Part shown: positions 1 to 9,581 of the stretch, piece after piece
Position numbering within the stretch: position 1 is the first letter of the stretch
How the letters are laid out: every line of letters starts with the position of its first letter
From: Begonia masoniana
Taxonomy: Eukaryota > Streptophyta > Magnoliopsida > Cucurbitales > Begoniaceae
Direction of reading: 5' to 3'
DNA: 64,000 bases
Assembly (NCBI GenBank): GCA_022432975.1
Contig: CM039503.1
Location: forward strand, 55,426,466 to 55,490,465
Notes under the pieces: model-generated
Database searches by the model: none
What the model was told of the DNA's origin: nothing
Seen by the model: the letters and a program-made list of their open reading frames with translations, nothing else
Position numbers and translations under genes: made by a program

Positions 1-540
1 ATCACATATTCATCACATCATGGGAAGATAATGTAAAAAGTTTCGTGATTTTTTTAAATTGTTTATGATTTAATATAATTTTTTATAAAATAATGTCATT
101 AAAATTACAATATATCGCACAAGTGTTATAAAATCACGAAAATTTTTAAATTATCTTGCCATGATGTAATGAACATGTGGTAAAAATTTCAAATAAATTG
201 CATATGATTTGGTATTTTTTAAAAAATTAAATCTTCATTTCTTCTTCAGACTTCAATTTATTTAAAAAATACCAAATCATGTTCAATTTATTTGAAATTT
301 TTACCACATGTTCATTACATCATGGCCAGATAATGTAAAAATTTTTGTGATTTTATAACACTTGTGCGATATATTGTAATTTTAATGACATTATTTTATA
401 AAAAATTATATTAAATCATAAACAATTTAAAAAAATCACGAAACTTTTTACATTATTTTCCCATGATGTGATGAATATGTGATAAAAATTTCAAGTGAAT
501 TGAATATAATTTGGTATTTTTTAAAATTATTTAAAAATAA
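1..540. repeat. Large AT-rich fold-back (palindromic) repeat, left edge cut by window
   Basis: Bases 1-233 reappear as the reverse complement at about 253-482, for example the block with 'catcacatcatgggaagat' near base 10 and its complement near 460-475. The centre is a short unpaired A/T-rich stretch around 234-252. The sequence just outside the right arm (483-530) again resembles the inner part of the arm (about 179-225), so the palindrome is nested and probably continues left of the window. It looks like a fold-back or MITE-type DNA element without coding capacity. No target duplication can be checked because the left end is missing. Confidence 0.7.
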
Positions 541-574
541 TGAAGAATAATTATAAAATAAGAAAATACCTACA

Positions 575-859
575 AAATTCGGGGGGCCGCACTGTTCATG
601 CGGCCCCCCGCACTGTTCATGCGGCCCCCCGCATGAACAGTGCGGCCCCCCGAATTTCCGTGTAATTTCGGATTCGGGGGGCTATCCGGGGGGCTATCGG
701 CCCCCTAATTACAATTCGGCCCCCCGAATTACAATTCGGCCCCCCGCCAGGGGTTTTTTTGATCATTTTTGATAGTTTGAGGTTTTGACTGGGAAGACTT
801 AAAGTCAGAGGGTTTTTTCGAGAATTTCGCATAGTTCAAGGTGATTTTTGGAATTTACC
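575..859. mobile_element. Truncated MULE-like MITE with GGGGGGCCG palindromes
   Basis: A GC-rich block (577-735) of repeated GGGGGGCCG / CGGCCCCCC motifs is followed by a terminal region (736-859) that matches the right end of the complete element at 8595-9001, including 'gttttttcgagaatt' and the terminal 'ggaatttaccc'. The left terminal inverted repeat is absent, so this is a truncated copy. The GC block stands out sharply from AT-rich surroundings and could fold into strong hairpins. Confidence 0.6.
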
Positions 860-920
860 CTACTTCTAAATCTAAGACTATCCCAAATAACTATTAGTCC
901 TAATATTAGTGCAGCAAAGT

Positions 921-1280
921 TCAATCTCTCTTGCATTGCTGATAGAAGGACCTGACATGGTCATCCATTCTGTTTGCATTAGTCGTTAAACACACAAAAA
1001 AAAAGTGTCATATTTCAATATATTTAGTATATGTATACTATAAAGATCTAAAAACAAGTATAAATATATGAAAATATATATATACCTGACGAAAACAGTT
1101 GGTGGAAGATTGATCGCAATAGAGTCGAAGGGATAATATCGCATTTGAAGAGACAAATGGCCATGCAATCTTTAAGAGAAAATTGAACTTCTTTCTCGTG
1201 CACGTAATAGTACACTCCATGGCGGAGAGCTTTTTGGCACCCGGCGAAGGAACATCGGGAGGGGGAAAAACAGGCGTTGG
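921..1280 (-). pseudogene. Fragment of the secreted Pro-rich/Cys-rich peptide family
   Basis: Two pieces of the family are visible on the minus strand. The second exon (about 921-979) still ends in the family tail QCKRD, but the usual C before YQQC is F and the splice acceptor AG is lost. The end of exon 1 (about 1089-1280) resembles the copy at 23339-24082, including the RKKFNF segment, but is frameshifted. It breaks off at 1280 inside the proline-rich spacer, where unrelated A/T-rich DNA begins. No start codon or signal peptide remains, so this is a dead fragment. Confidence 0.75.
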
Positions 1281-1743
1281 TCGGGTTTATTGTTCTAAAT
1301 ATTTTAAGATTAATCTTTGTACTTCAATTTTCTCTAATCAAAGAGAAATTGTTTTAAGTTAAAGTGATTTTTTTTTTTTTTTTGTAAAAAAAAAAGATTT
1401 TTCATTATCCTCTCTTGTATCTCCCTTCTTCAAATATACTTCAATTATTATAAAAATAAATAACATAAAAATGTTGGGGTGACGATGGATAAGTGTTGAT
1501 TATGCAAGCCTCGGTTCAGAAATGGATAAAATAAACTAAGGGAGAGGAAAGAGATGCAGATAATGAGAAGAACATGTGTTTATGAAAGTATTTCATATTT
1601 AATAAGATCTGACAAATCGGTGATAATAGGAAAAAAATCCCAATTGGAGGACTAGATCTTCACTTTTACAATCTCTGTATAAGTTATTTCATAAATGTCT
1701 ACAGCCCTTCAAATATGTAACTGCACCCAAAATTAGCTACAAC
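1281..1743. other. Intergenic A/T-rich sequence
   Basis: No gene, repeat or regulatory feature is recognisable here apart from a poly-T/poly-A tract near 1370-1396. It ends where the truncated LTR of the next element begins. Confidence 0.5.
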
Positions 1744-3275
1744 CTTCATAGTAGATTTGTTCCTCTGCCCGTGGTTTTTTTCCCGTTTAGGGTTTTTCAC
1801 GTAAATCTTCGTGTCCACTATTTTTTTTCTCGTTTTTCCAATTTCGTTTCGATTTCAGTTTTTCAACCATTGGTATCAGAGCGAGTTGAAAGTTTTTCGG
1901 AAATCAAGTTTTTTGATTTTTCGAAGGTATCGAACGTTTTTGTTTTGGGTTTTCAATTTCGATAATTGAAATTGAAATTTTGAGAAAAAAAAAAAAAAAA
2001 AGGAAATAGAAAAAAAAAGTTAATTTCTTTTTCTATGTTTTTTGCTGTGCGTGTGTGAAGAAACAGAACCAGTGCTTTTGGTTCTGTTGTTCTTCGACAG
2101 AGGTGTAAAACAGAGGAGGAGAGCCCGAGCCGCACCCACGCCGCTGCCTCTCCGGTCTCGCCGCCGTCGCGCGCACAGAACGCTCCGCCAAGCTCCGTTC
2201 AGAATCTCGCCGCCGTCGCGCACAGAACGCTCCGCCGTCGCCGCGCGCATAGAATCCATCGCCGAGCGAACGCAAGCTCCGTTCTGCTCGCCGCGAACGC
2301 CGCGCCTCCGGGCCGCCGCCACCGTAGCCCTAGCTTTCGTCGCTGCCTCGCCGTCGTCAGTCCACCGTTGCCATCTCCGTTCGAGCAGCGTTGCTGCTGT
2401 TTAATTTGTGGTATTTTTTGGTACTCCGTTCGAGCAAGCTTATTCAATTTTTTTGGTATTCTTTGGTATTTTTCACAGTTTGCAAAATTCTGCATATTGA
2501 TTTTTGGGTGCCGCGAATTTTCTGATTATTTTTGGAGTATATTCTGAAATTCTTGTTTGTGAAATATCCGGGTTCTGAAGTTTCTAAAGGTTGAGATATT
2601 ATTTGCTGTTTATTTTGGAGTAATTACCTGGTGGAGTGGAGATATTGTTAGAAATTCTGATATTGGAATTCTTTGGCTGATTAAGTGATTTGACAATATC
2701 GGTTTGGTGGGCGATTTTTGTTGGTTCAGAATATTTTGTGGAATTTATTCTGATTGGGTTAGTCACTGTTCTTGTTGCCGACCAGTGAAGAGAGGAAAGC
2801 CGCCCTCACTCAGTTCAGCCTTACTATTTTGTTCGTCTTCTTTGTTTCTTCAGGGACAAAACAGGAACAAGTTTTTGTGATATTTTTGGGGTGCAAAATA
2901 TCGATTTTGTTGGGAGGTTGAGATTTGAGGAAAGATTTGGATGATAATTTGAAGATGTTATTATCATGGCTTAAATGATTTAAATCCTTGCACCGGAATT
3001 TCGAAGGTGGAGATTATCAGAATTCAGTGTTCTGGATTCATTTTGGATTGGGCCAAGTAGCCCGTTGGATCTCTTATATGGAATTCGTGTCAATGTGGCA
3101 CATCTGGGGCCTTTGTGGCAGAAGATTATATTTTTAATATTTTTGAAGATTTGTTTTCCTTACACCGGAATTTCGAAGGTGGAGATTATCAGAGTTCAGT
3201 GTTCTGGATTCGTTTTGGGTTGGGCCGAGTAGCCCGTTGGATCTCTTATATGGAATTCGTGTCAAGGTGGAGATT

Positions 3276-3529
3276 TGTTAGAATTTGGTTTGACCCGAAT
3301 TCTATATGGGCCAGACCGGTTAGGCCCATTTTGGGAATCTCATTAGGGTTTTGTTTTCTCTATAAATTGATGTAAACTAGAGTCACAAAACCTGCGGTTG
3401 TATTTCGATCTTCATAGTAGATTTGTTCCTCTGCCCGTGGTTTTTTCCCGTTTAGGGTTTTTCCACGTAAATCTTCGTGTCTACTATTTTTTCTCGTTTT
3501 TCCAATTTCGTTTCGATTTCAGTTTTTCA
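3276..3529 (+). repeat. 3' LTR of the non-autonomous element, fused upstream of a gene
   Basis: A 254-bp LTR starts TGTTAG and ends TTTTTCA. It carries a TATA-like box (TATAAAT at 3361-3367). The LTR ends only ten bases before the ATG at 3540. Related degraded LTR sequence recurs at about 44985-45110. Confidence 0.7.
3361..3367 (+). promoter_or_regulatory. TATA box inside the LTR, upstream of the 3540 gene
   Basis: TATAAAT lies 173 bases upstream of the ATG at 3540, in the position expected for an LTR promoter. The family's own upstream region, with its conserved TTATATAAACACTCC box, is absent at this copy. If the copy is transcribed, the LTR is the obvious promoter candidate. This is an inference. 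Confidence 0.4.
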
Positions 3530-3539
3530 AAAGTTGGCT

Positions 3540-3839
3540 ATGGCGAAAATCGTTCTCCTCCTCCTTGTCGTGTTCAAGGCCATAGCGCTTGAAAATTACC
3601 ATGAAACAGACTCCAATCACGAACTATTCACATACTCTTTGCCTTCGCCGTCTCCTTTCTCATACCCACCGCAATCATCCACAGATGTTGGCGAGCAAAA
3701 GAAATCCACAGAAGGTTGTCTAGACAAATGCCTACTTTCGTGCAGGACCAATATCTCTGTTGTTCGAAGACAGATCTGCATCGCCAACTGTAACGCCAAA
3801 TGCTCCGGTGCTTCTGACTCTTTTAATGACTCTTCGTAA
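3540..3839 (+). CDS. Secreted Pro-rich/Cys-rich peptide, shortened, LTR-fused copy
   Basis: The 99-residue product starts MAKIVLLLLVVFKAIAL, a clear signal peptide. A short proline/serine spacer follows, then CX3CX3C and CX3CX3C. Compared with the copy at 6355-6624, 41 bases are missing just after codons for SFND, so the frame ends at once in TAA (3837-3839). The third CX3C and the second exon (still readable at 3951-4012, ending QCKRD) are no longer translated. The first ATG of the usual MMAM start is gone and this ATG is ten bases after an LTR. It could encode a new six-cysteine secreted peptide driven by the LTR, or be a pseudogene. The family function is not known to me. The CX3C spacing recalls plant thionin-like and hairpinin-type defence peptides, but this is only a spacing resemblance. 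Confidence 0.55.
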   Translation: MAKIVLLLLVVFKAIALENYHETDSNHELFTYSLPSPSPFSYPPQSSTDVGEQKKSTEGCLDKCLLSCRTNISVVRRQICIANCNAKCSGASDSFNDSS

Positions 3840-4012
3840 TGGTATGCACATTTATATATGTTTAATTATTTTTTTCATATCTTTATAATAAATACGTTAA
3901 ATATATTGAAATATAACATCTTTTTTTGTTTTTTTTTTTAAAAAATCCAGATGCAAACACGATGAATGATCGTATCCGCTCCTCCTGCCACCAACAATGC
4001 AAGAGAGATTGA

Positions 4013-5432
4013 ACTTTGATGCATGAATAATTGTAGTCATTCGAATGAACTTTTGTTTTTGATTTATTATGCATTTTGTCACAGTAGGTGATCAATAATC
4101 TTTTATTTTATGTCATTTTCCTAAATTGTGTTTTACATGTTTGTTCCAACTTTATTCAGTAAAATTTATCATTATGTGTTTACCCTTTTATTCTACTAAT
4201 CTATTATTTTTTATCACCATTCAGTCAAATTTGAACTTCGTAAAAAAAAAATATATGTATTTAATTAAGATTATGACCATTTAATAATTTAATTACTTGG
4301 CTTATTTAGAAATGATTATTGTAAAATTTTGAACAATAAATCAAATATAACAAAGTTTGCACTTTATTTTTATTATTTAATTTTAAATATTGATTGGTGC
4401 AATTAACGACTTATTTATTAAATTAATTACACTAATCAATATTTGCAAGAATAAAAACTATATCATTATAATTATATTTAAAGATATTAAAAACAATAAT
4501 TTACATTTATAGGGAATCTACGACCGATTTCAAAAACGAAGATCTAGTCGTCTTGATTAGAGACTTTTTTATCCAATTATTGTCAATTTTCATAGACAGA
4601 AAGGAACTTCTGAATGAAATTGACCCAGTAGCTGGCCTTTGGGACTGCAGTCTATGTATGAAGCTGCGCCAGTTGCCTTGTTCAGTTCTTCTCCCTCCCA
4701 AATAGCAAATAATAAAAGAACATCAGCATGATCTGGAATTTAGGAGTAGTTTAGAAAAACAAACTTTAACCCAGTGACTTTAATTTTGTGTATGAAAGTT
4801 TATTTGGGTCACCATGATCAAATACGACTTGTCATCCCTTAAATCTGCAGATAAAGATGGAGCAAAACTTAGATCATTTAAAAAAATCTCTCATTTCTGT
4901 CTTTGGAATGCTCGTCGAATCAATCCTTACCAAGTTTCGTTCAAACTATTATAATTGGAAGACGGGCATTATGCCTCAACTTCTTAAATGTACTACACAT
5001 AAAACTAAGTTGAAATTTGAATTCATAATGCTCGAAGGAACAGGTAAACCATGGAAGAGAAGAGCAGTGGAGAGAAGAGGAGAAGGCAAAAAGAAAAGTT
5101 GCAGACATGGCGGAAGTGGGATTTTATACAAGTCAAGTTATATAATGCTTAAACTATTGTAATACTAATTAAATATAGAACAATTATTTTAATGAAATTT
5201 GGATATTAAAACTTCTAAAGCAGAAATTTTCAAGGTCTAGTAGTGATAAAAAAATAACTTATTTGTGGAATAAAAAGACAAACACAGAATGATAAAATGT
5301 ATTTTATAAAGTTGGAACAGATGTGTACAACTCGAGTTAAGGAAACTTGCATAAAATACGGATTATTTATCATTTATTATAGCAAAATATATGATAAATC
5401 CAAAGCTAAAGTTCCCTCAAAATGGTCAAAGG
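4013..5432. other. Duplicated intergenic DNA of the peptide cluster
   Basis: No gene is supported. The stretch 4013-4500 is the downstream flank of the 3540 copy and is repeated in similar form at about 6625-7130. The stretch 4500-4860 ('gaatctacgaccgatttcaa' and following) reappears at about 8328-8590 and resembles the upstream flank of the other copies. The rest is AT-rich, with flank sequence shared with 12400-12690 and 31140-31420. Confidence 0.6.
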
Positions 5433-5971
5433 TCAATCTCTCTTGCATTGTTTGTAGCAGAAACTGACACGATCTTCCATCATGCTTGCATCTACATTTC
5501 CAAAAAAAAAATACACAAAAAAAAAAGATGTTATATTTCAATATGTTTAGCATATATGTATTATAAAGATATGAAAAAATAGATATATAGTGTGTGTATA
5601 CCATAACGAAGACTATTAGTTGAAGATTGGGCGCAATCAAGAGTACAACTAATATCATCAAGAGAGAACGGAGGGCATGTGGTGGTACAAACGCCCACGC
5701 AAATTCTTCTGAGAAAAGGCGTCTTTTGCGTGGCCGCGCACGACATATTACAATTCTTTATACAGTCTAATCTGCCAGTTTGTTGAGCTGCATATGGTGA
5801 GAGAATAGGCAAAGATGAGGGAGATGATGGTGGTGGGTATGAAAGAGGAGACGGCGCGGGTGAAGAGTAGGGGTTTAGTTCATGCACAGAGTATGTTTCA
5901 TGGAAATTTTCAAAGGCTGTGGCTTTGAACACAACAAGCAGGAGGAGAACGACTTTCACCATAGCCATCAT
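5433..5971 (-). CDS. Secreted Pro-rich/Cys-rich peptide (10 Cys), intact two-exon copy
   Basis: Exon 1 is 5971-5602 and exon 2 is 5491-5433, joined at a GT-AG intron in phase 1, giving 142 residues. The start was chosen at MMAMVKVV, which gives a signal peptide (VVLLLLVVFKATAF) and agrees with all other copies; an upstream in-frame ATG at 6010 would put residues before the hydrophobic core. After the signal comes a Ser/Pro-rich spacer, then CX3CX3C-X12-CX3CX3C-X9-CX3C-X21-CX3C and the terminal KRD. Ten paired-looking cysteines and the signal suggest a disulfide-rich extracellular peptide, possibly with hydroxyproline-rich glycosylation of the spacer. A TATA box lies about 70 bases upstream. 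The family is not recognised by name; a thionin-like or hairpinin-like role is possible but unproven. Confidence 0.75.
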
Positions 5972-6037
5972 CTTCGAAGCTCTCACACCTGTTAATCTAC
6001 TCTTTTGCATTTGTATCTCTAAACTGCATTAGGAGTG

Positions 6038-6045
6038 TTTATATA
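6038..6045 (-). promoter_or_regulatory. TATA box of the 5971 gene
   Basis: TATATAAA on the minus strand is 67 bases before the start codon. It sits in a block (TATATAAACACTCCT) conserved upstream of several family copies. Confidence 0.6.
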
Positions 6046-6354
6046 ATCATTAAGAGTAGTATGACAGGCTAATTTGGGTGTAGTCACATTTTTTGGTAAG
6101 GGTTGAATATGGAATGACCCACTTGCTGCTGGCATTTGGGACTGCATTCTATATATGAACCTGAGCCAATAGCCTTATTCAGTTCTTCTCTCTCCCAAAT
6201 AGAAAATAATTAAAGAAAATATTATCCGGCCTTTAAGAAAATTAGGGAAACAAAATTTAAATAAGAGACTTTAATTGTCACAGGATGCGTGCTAAAACAA
6301 AAACGTCGGGTTAAACGAACCAACTTTCGTGTATGAACAAGAGCTTATTTGGAA

Positions 6355-6624
6355 AAGCGTGTGCATTGCCAACTGTTGTACCGAATGCTTCAGTGGATCT
6401 AACTCTTTTAATGAATTTGATTATATCGTCAATTGTGCTCAATCTTCTAAAACCACTCTTCGTAATGGTACGCACATTTATATATGTTTAATTATTTTTA
6501 CATTTCTTTATAGTATAGATGTTAAATATATTGAAATATAACATCTTTTAAAAAAAATGCAGATGCAGACATGATGAATGATCTTATGAGCTCCTACTGC
6601 CACCGACTATGCAAGAGAGATTGA
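6355..6624 (+). pseudogene. 5'-truncated copy of the secreted Cys-rich peptide family
   Basis: The end of exon 1 (6355-6467), a GT-AG intron (6468-6562) and exon 2 (6563-6624) are preserved, including the second CX3C group and the QSS segment. The third CX3C is reduced (the position before V-N-C is I), and the tail reads CHRLCKRD. The signal peptide, proline-rich spacer and first cysteine group are missing; the sequence upstream (about 6290-6354) is cluster flank. A possible start at 6329 reads through unrelated sequence and gives no signal peptide. It retains the 41 bases deleted from the 3540 copy. Confidence 0.75.
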
Positions 6625-7621
6625 ACTTTGATACATGAATAATTGTAGTCATTCAAAAGAACTCTATCTTCTGATTTATTATGCATTTTGTCACAGTAGG
6701 TGATCAATAATCTCTTATTTTATGTTATTTTCCTAAGTTGTGTTTTACACGTGTGTTCCAACTTTATTGAGTAAAATTTATCATTTTGTGTCTACCCTTT
6801 TATTCGACTAATCTATTTTTTTTTATCACCACTCAATCAAATTTCAACTTCCAAAAAATATTGTATTTAATTAAGATTATGACCATTTAATTACTTGGCT
6901 TATTTAAAATATTGTATTTAATTAAGATTATAACCATTTAATTTGGATCAATAAATCAAAAAATAATGTTAAGTTTACACTTTATTTCTATTATTTAATT
7001 TCAAATATTGATGGTTGCAATTAATAATTTATTTATTAAATTAATTGTACTAATCAATATTTGCAATAGAAACTAAATCATTATAATTATATTTAAAGAT
7101 ATTAAAAACAATAAATTTACATTTACAGGGAATTCCCAATAACAAGCTTGTGAACAAATTGAATTCATTAAATGCACTAATGAAGATGTTACTTCTAACC
7201 TTGCTTGCACTCTTTTCGCGACCTTCTTTACGTTTTTCTATCCTCTCTTCCATGGTTTTCTTGTTTCTTCGCATTATGGATTCAAATTTATCATTCCTTT
7301 ATTTAAATAAAAGAGTAATGGTAAGTTGGCCCTCTTATTTTACATTTTAATTTCACACCATGATGTGGTGCTCACGTGTGATTTATTTATGTAGTGCACG
7401 TAGGGTAATGAGCTTATTATTTTGAATTATTATACATATAAATTTATTGTTTTTAAAAATTAAAATAAATATTATTCCATAAAATTGGAACAAATGTGTA
7501 GAATACAACTTAAGAAAATAACATAAAATAAGAGATTATTGATAATTTATTACATCAAAATACACGATAAATCCAAAGCTAAAGTTTCTTCAAACGACGA
7601 CTATTACTAATGTAGCAAAGT
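6625..7621. other. Duplicated intergenic DNA between peptide copies
   Basis: The left half repeats the downstream flank of the 3540 copy (compare 4020-4500). The right half (about 7440-7621) is the downstream flank of the minus-strand copy ending at 7622 and resembles 5280-5432 and 12550-12697. No coding sequence is supported. Confidence 0.6.
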
Positions 7622-8183
7622 TCAATCTCTCTTGCATTGTTGGTAGCAGGAATTGAAACGATCATCTGTCGTGCTTGTATCTGTGTTTTCAAAAAATTTA
7701 GAAAAAAAATATATTATATTATATTTCAATATATATATAAGGATATTAAAAAATACGTAAACGTATATAAATGTGTATACCATAAGGAAGACTGTCGGTA
7801 GAAGATTGAGTACAGTCGACTGTACATGTAATATCATCAAGAGAGTTAGTAGGGCTAACAGTGCATTTGGCGACGCATATGGCCAAGCAAACATCTTTGA
7901 GAAAAGACTTCTTTTTCAGGCACGAAATACCACACTGGGCGATACAGAGTGCTCTGGCAATCTTGTGACGATGATCCTCCGACGATGGAGGTACAGTGTG
8001 AAGTTCTTGAGTTGCATATGGCGCGAATGGAGGGGAAGGAAATGGTGGGTATGAGAGAGGAGAAAGCGGCGGCGAAGAGAGGAAGATTAGTTCGTGATTG
8101 GAGTCTGTTTCACGGGAATTTTCGAGGGCGGTGGCCTTGAACACGACAAGCAAGAGGAGAAAGACTTTCGCCATAGCCACCAT
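7622..8183 (-). CDS. Secreted Pro-rich/Cys-rich peptide (10 Cys), intact two-exon copy
   Basis: Exon 1 is 8183-7781 and exon 2 is 7680-7622, with a GT-AG intron in phase 1, giving 153 residues. It starts MVAMAKVFLLLLVVFKATAL, a typical signal peptide. A Pro/Ser-rich spacer is followed by CX3CX3C-X10-CX3CX3C-X12-CX3C-X21-CX3C-KRD. Both splice sites and the reading phase match the copies at 5433 and 23339, so it looks functional. Between the second and third cysteine groups is the motif SLDDI shared by most members. The role is unknown; the features point to a small secreted disulfide-rich protein. The TATA-like box upstream (8258-8265) is slightly degenerate (TATATTAA). Confidence 0.75.
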
Positions 8184-8257
8184 CTTGGAAGCTCTAACAC
8201 TTCTGCAAATCTATTCTTTTATGTTTGTTTTGTGTATGATCTCTGAATTGAGGAGTG

Positions 8258-8265
8258 TTAATATA
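8258..8265 (-). promoter_or_regulatory. TATA-like box of the 8183 gene
   Basis: TATATTAA on the minus strand, 75 bases upstream of the start, is in the same conserved block (before CACTCCT) as the TATATAAA boxes of sister copies. One base differs from the sisters. Confidence 0.45.
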
Positions 8266-8594
8266 GTCATGGAGGCCAGCTAATTTGGGTGTAGTTGCTT
8301 ATTTTAGGTAAGGGTTGACATGCATAAGAATCTACGACAGATTTCAAAAACGAAGATCTAGTCCTCTTGATTATAAACTTTTTTATCAAATTATTGTCAA
8401 TTTTCAAAGACATAAAGGAACTTCTGAATGAAATTGGCCCACTTGCTGGCCTTTGGGGCTGCAGTCTATGTATGAAGCTGCGCCAGTTGCCTTGTTCAGT
8501 TCTTCTCCCTCCCAAATGGCAAATAGCAAATAAAAAAGAAGATGAGCATGATCTGGCATTTAAGAGTAGTTTAGAAAAACAAACTTTAATTCTA

Positions 8595-9001
8595 GGTAAA
8601 TTCCAAAAACAACCCTGAAGTATGGGTAATTCTCGAAAAAACCCTTGAACTAAAAGTCGTCGCAGTCAAAACCTCAAAGTTCTAAAAACTGTCAAAATAA
8701 ATCCTGGCGGGGGGCCGCATGCCCCCCAAATTTGAAATAATGAAGAATAATTTGAGAATGCAGGGGGCCGAATTACAGAATGCGGCCCCCCAAATTTGTT
8801 CGTCCCCCCGAAGTTTTTATGTGGCCCCCCGAATTTCTTTGTAATTGCACATGCGGGGGGGCATGCGGGGGCATGCGGCCCCCCGCCAGAGTTTATTTTG
8901 ACAGTTTTTAGAACTTTGAGGTTTTGACTGCGACGACTTTTAATTCGAGGGTTTTTTCGAGAATTACCCATACTTCAGGGTTTTTTTTTGGAATTTACCC
9001 C
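8595..9001. mobile_element. MULE-type MITE, 407 bp, with 9-bp target duplication
   Basis: The ends form long terminal inverted repeats. The left end begins GGTAAATTCCAAAAAC and the right end finishes with its complement; the inverted repeats reach inward about 120 bases to a GGGGGGCCGCATG core. The element is flanked on both sides by ttaattcta (8586-8594 and 9002-9010), a perfect 9-bp target duplication typical of Mutator-like elements. It has no coding capacity. The interior is a series of GC-rich palindromes in AT-rich surroundings. A truncated relative is at 575-859. Confidence 0.85.
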
Positions 9002-9581
9002 TTAATTCTATGTATGAAAGTTTATTTTGGTGACCATGATCAAATACGTTTTGTCGTTTCTTAAATATGCAGATAAAGATGGAGCAAAACTTAGAACATT
9101 AACAAAAGAATAATGTTACGTGTACTCTCTTAAAAAATTTGATGATGTATCATATAATTATTGGTGTAATTAATGTAACAAGAGAGTACAGCTACCATTA
9201 CTCAATTGGGAATCGTGACATCTGCTTTGCTTCTGTCACTGAGAAATTGTATCAAACCTAAAACCAAACAAGTTTAGAGAGAATATGATCGATTAATTCA
9301 CTATCAACTACAAAGATAGTGCCAATAAAATGTAGTATCTTGTATCCTTAAATCAACTTGAGCTAGTAACTAAAATGAACCAAAGATTTTTTTTTTTTTT
9401 ACATAATCGAAGTATGTTGGAAGAATTATTTTCACCCAAAAAAAAAAAATCTTAAACAATTTCTTATAATTACAAACTAAAATGGTAGCGGTAGACCAAA
9501 TCAAAAATCGAGAATTGGCTCTTTCTGGTCAACTATGATAGTATTATGATGTAGTCTACCGTCTAAAAAATAGTCAAAACG

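Larger units (their letters stand above)
1744..3529 (+). mobile_element. Non-autonomous Ty1/copia-type LTR element, 5' LTR truncated
   Basis: The stretch 1744-1865 matches the end of the LTR at 3276-3529 ('cttcatagtagatttgttcc' is in both). It is followed after five bases by TGGTATCAGAGC (1871-1882), the initiator-tRNA-Met primer site typical of Ty1/copia elements. The internal 1.4 kb has no gag or pol motifs. It contains a GC-rich leader-like segment (about 2100-2400) and a tandem duplication (about 2990-3110 and 3165-3275). A purine tract (AAGGTGGAGA, about 3264-3273) precedes the 3' LTR, as expected of a polypurine tract. The 5' end of the first LTR is missing, so no target duplication can be tested. 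Confidence 0.7.

Noticed and set aside
2042..2404. GC-rich open frame (120 codons, Arg/Ala/Ser-rich) with overlapping minus-strand frames
   Set aside because: It lies in the leader of a non-autonomous LTR element, is open on both strands because of base composition, and has no domain.
5602..6010. Upstream ATG at 6010 as start of the 5971 gene
   Set aside because: It would place 13 polar residues before the signal peptide and is not shared by sister copies.
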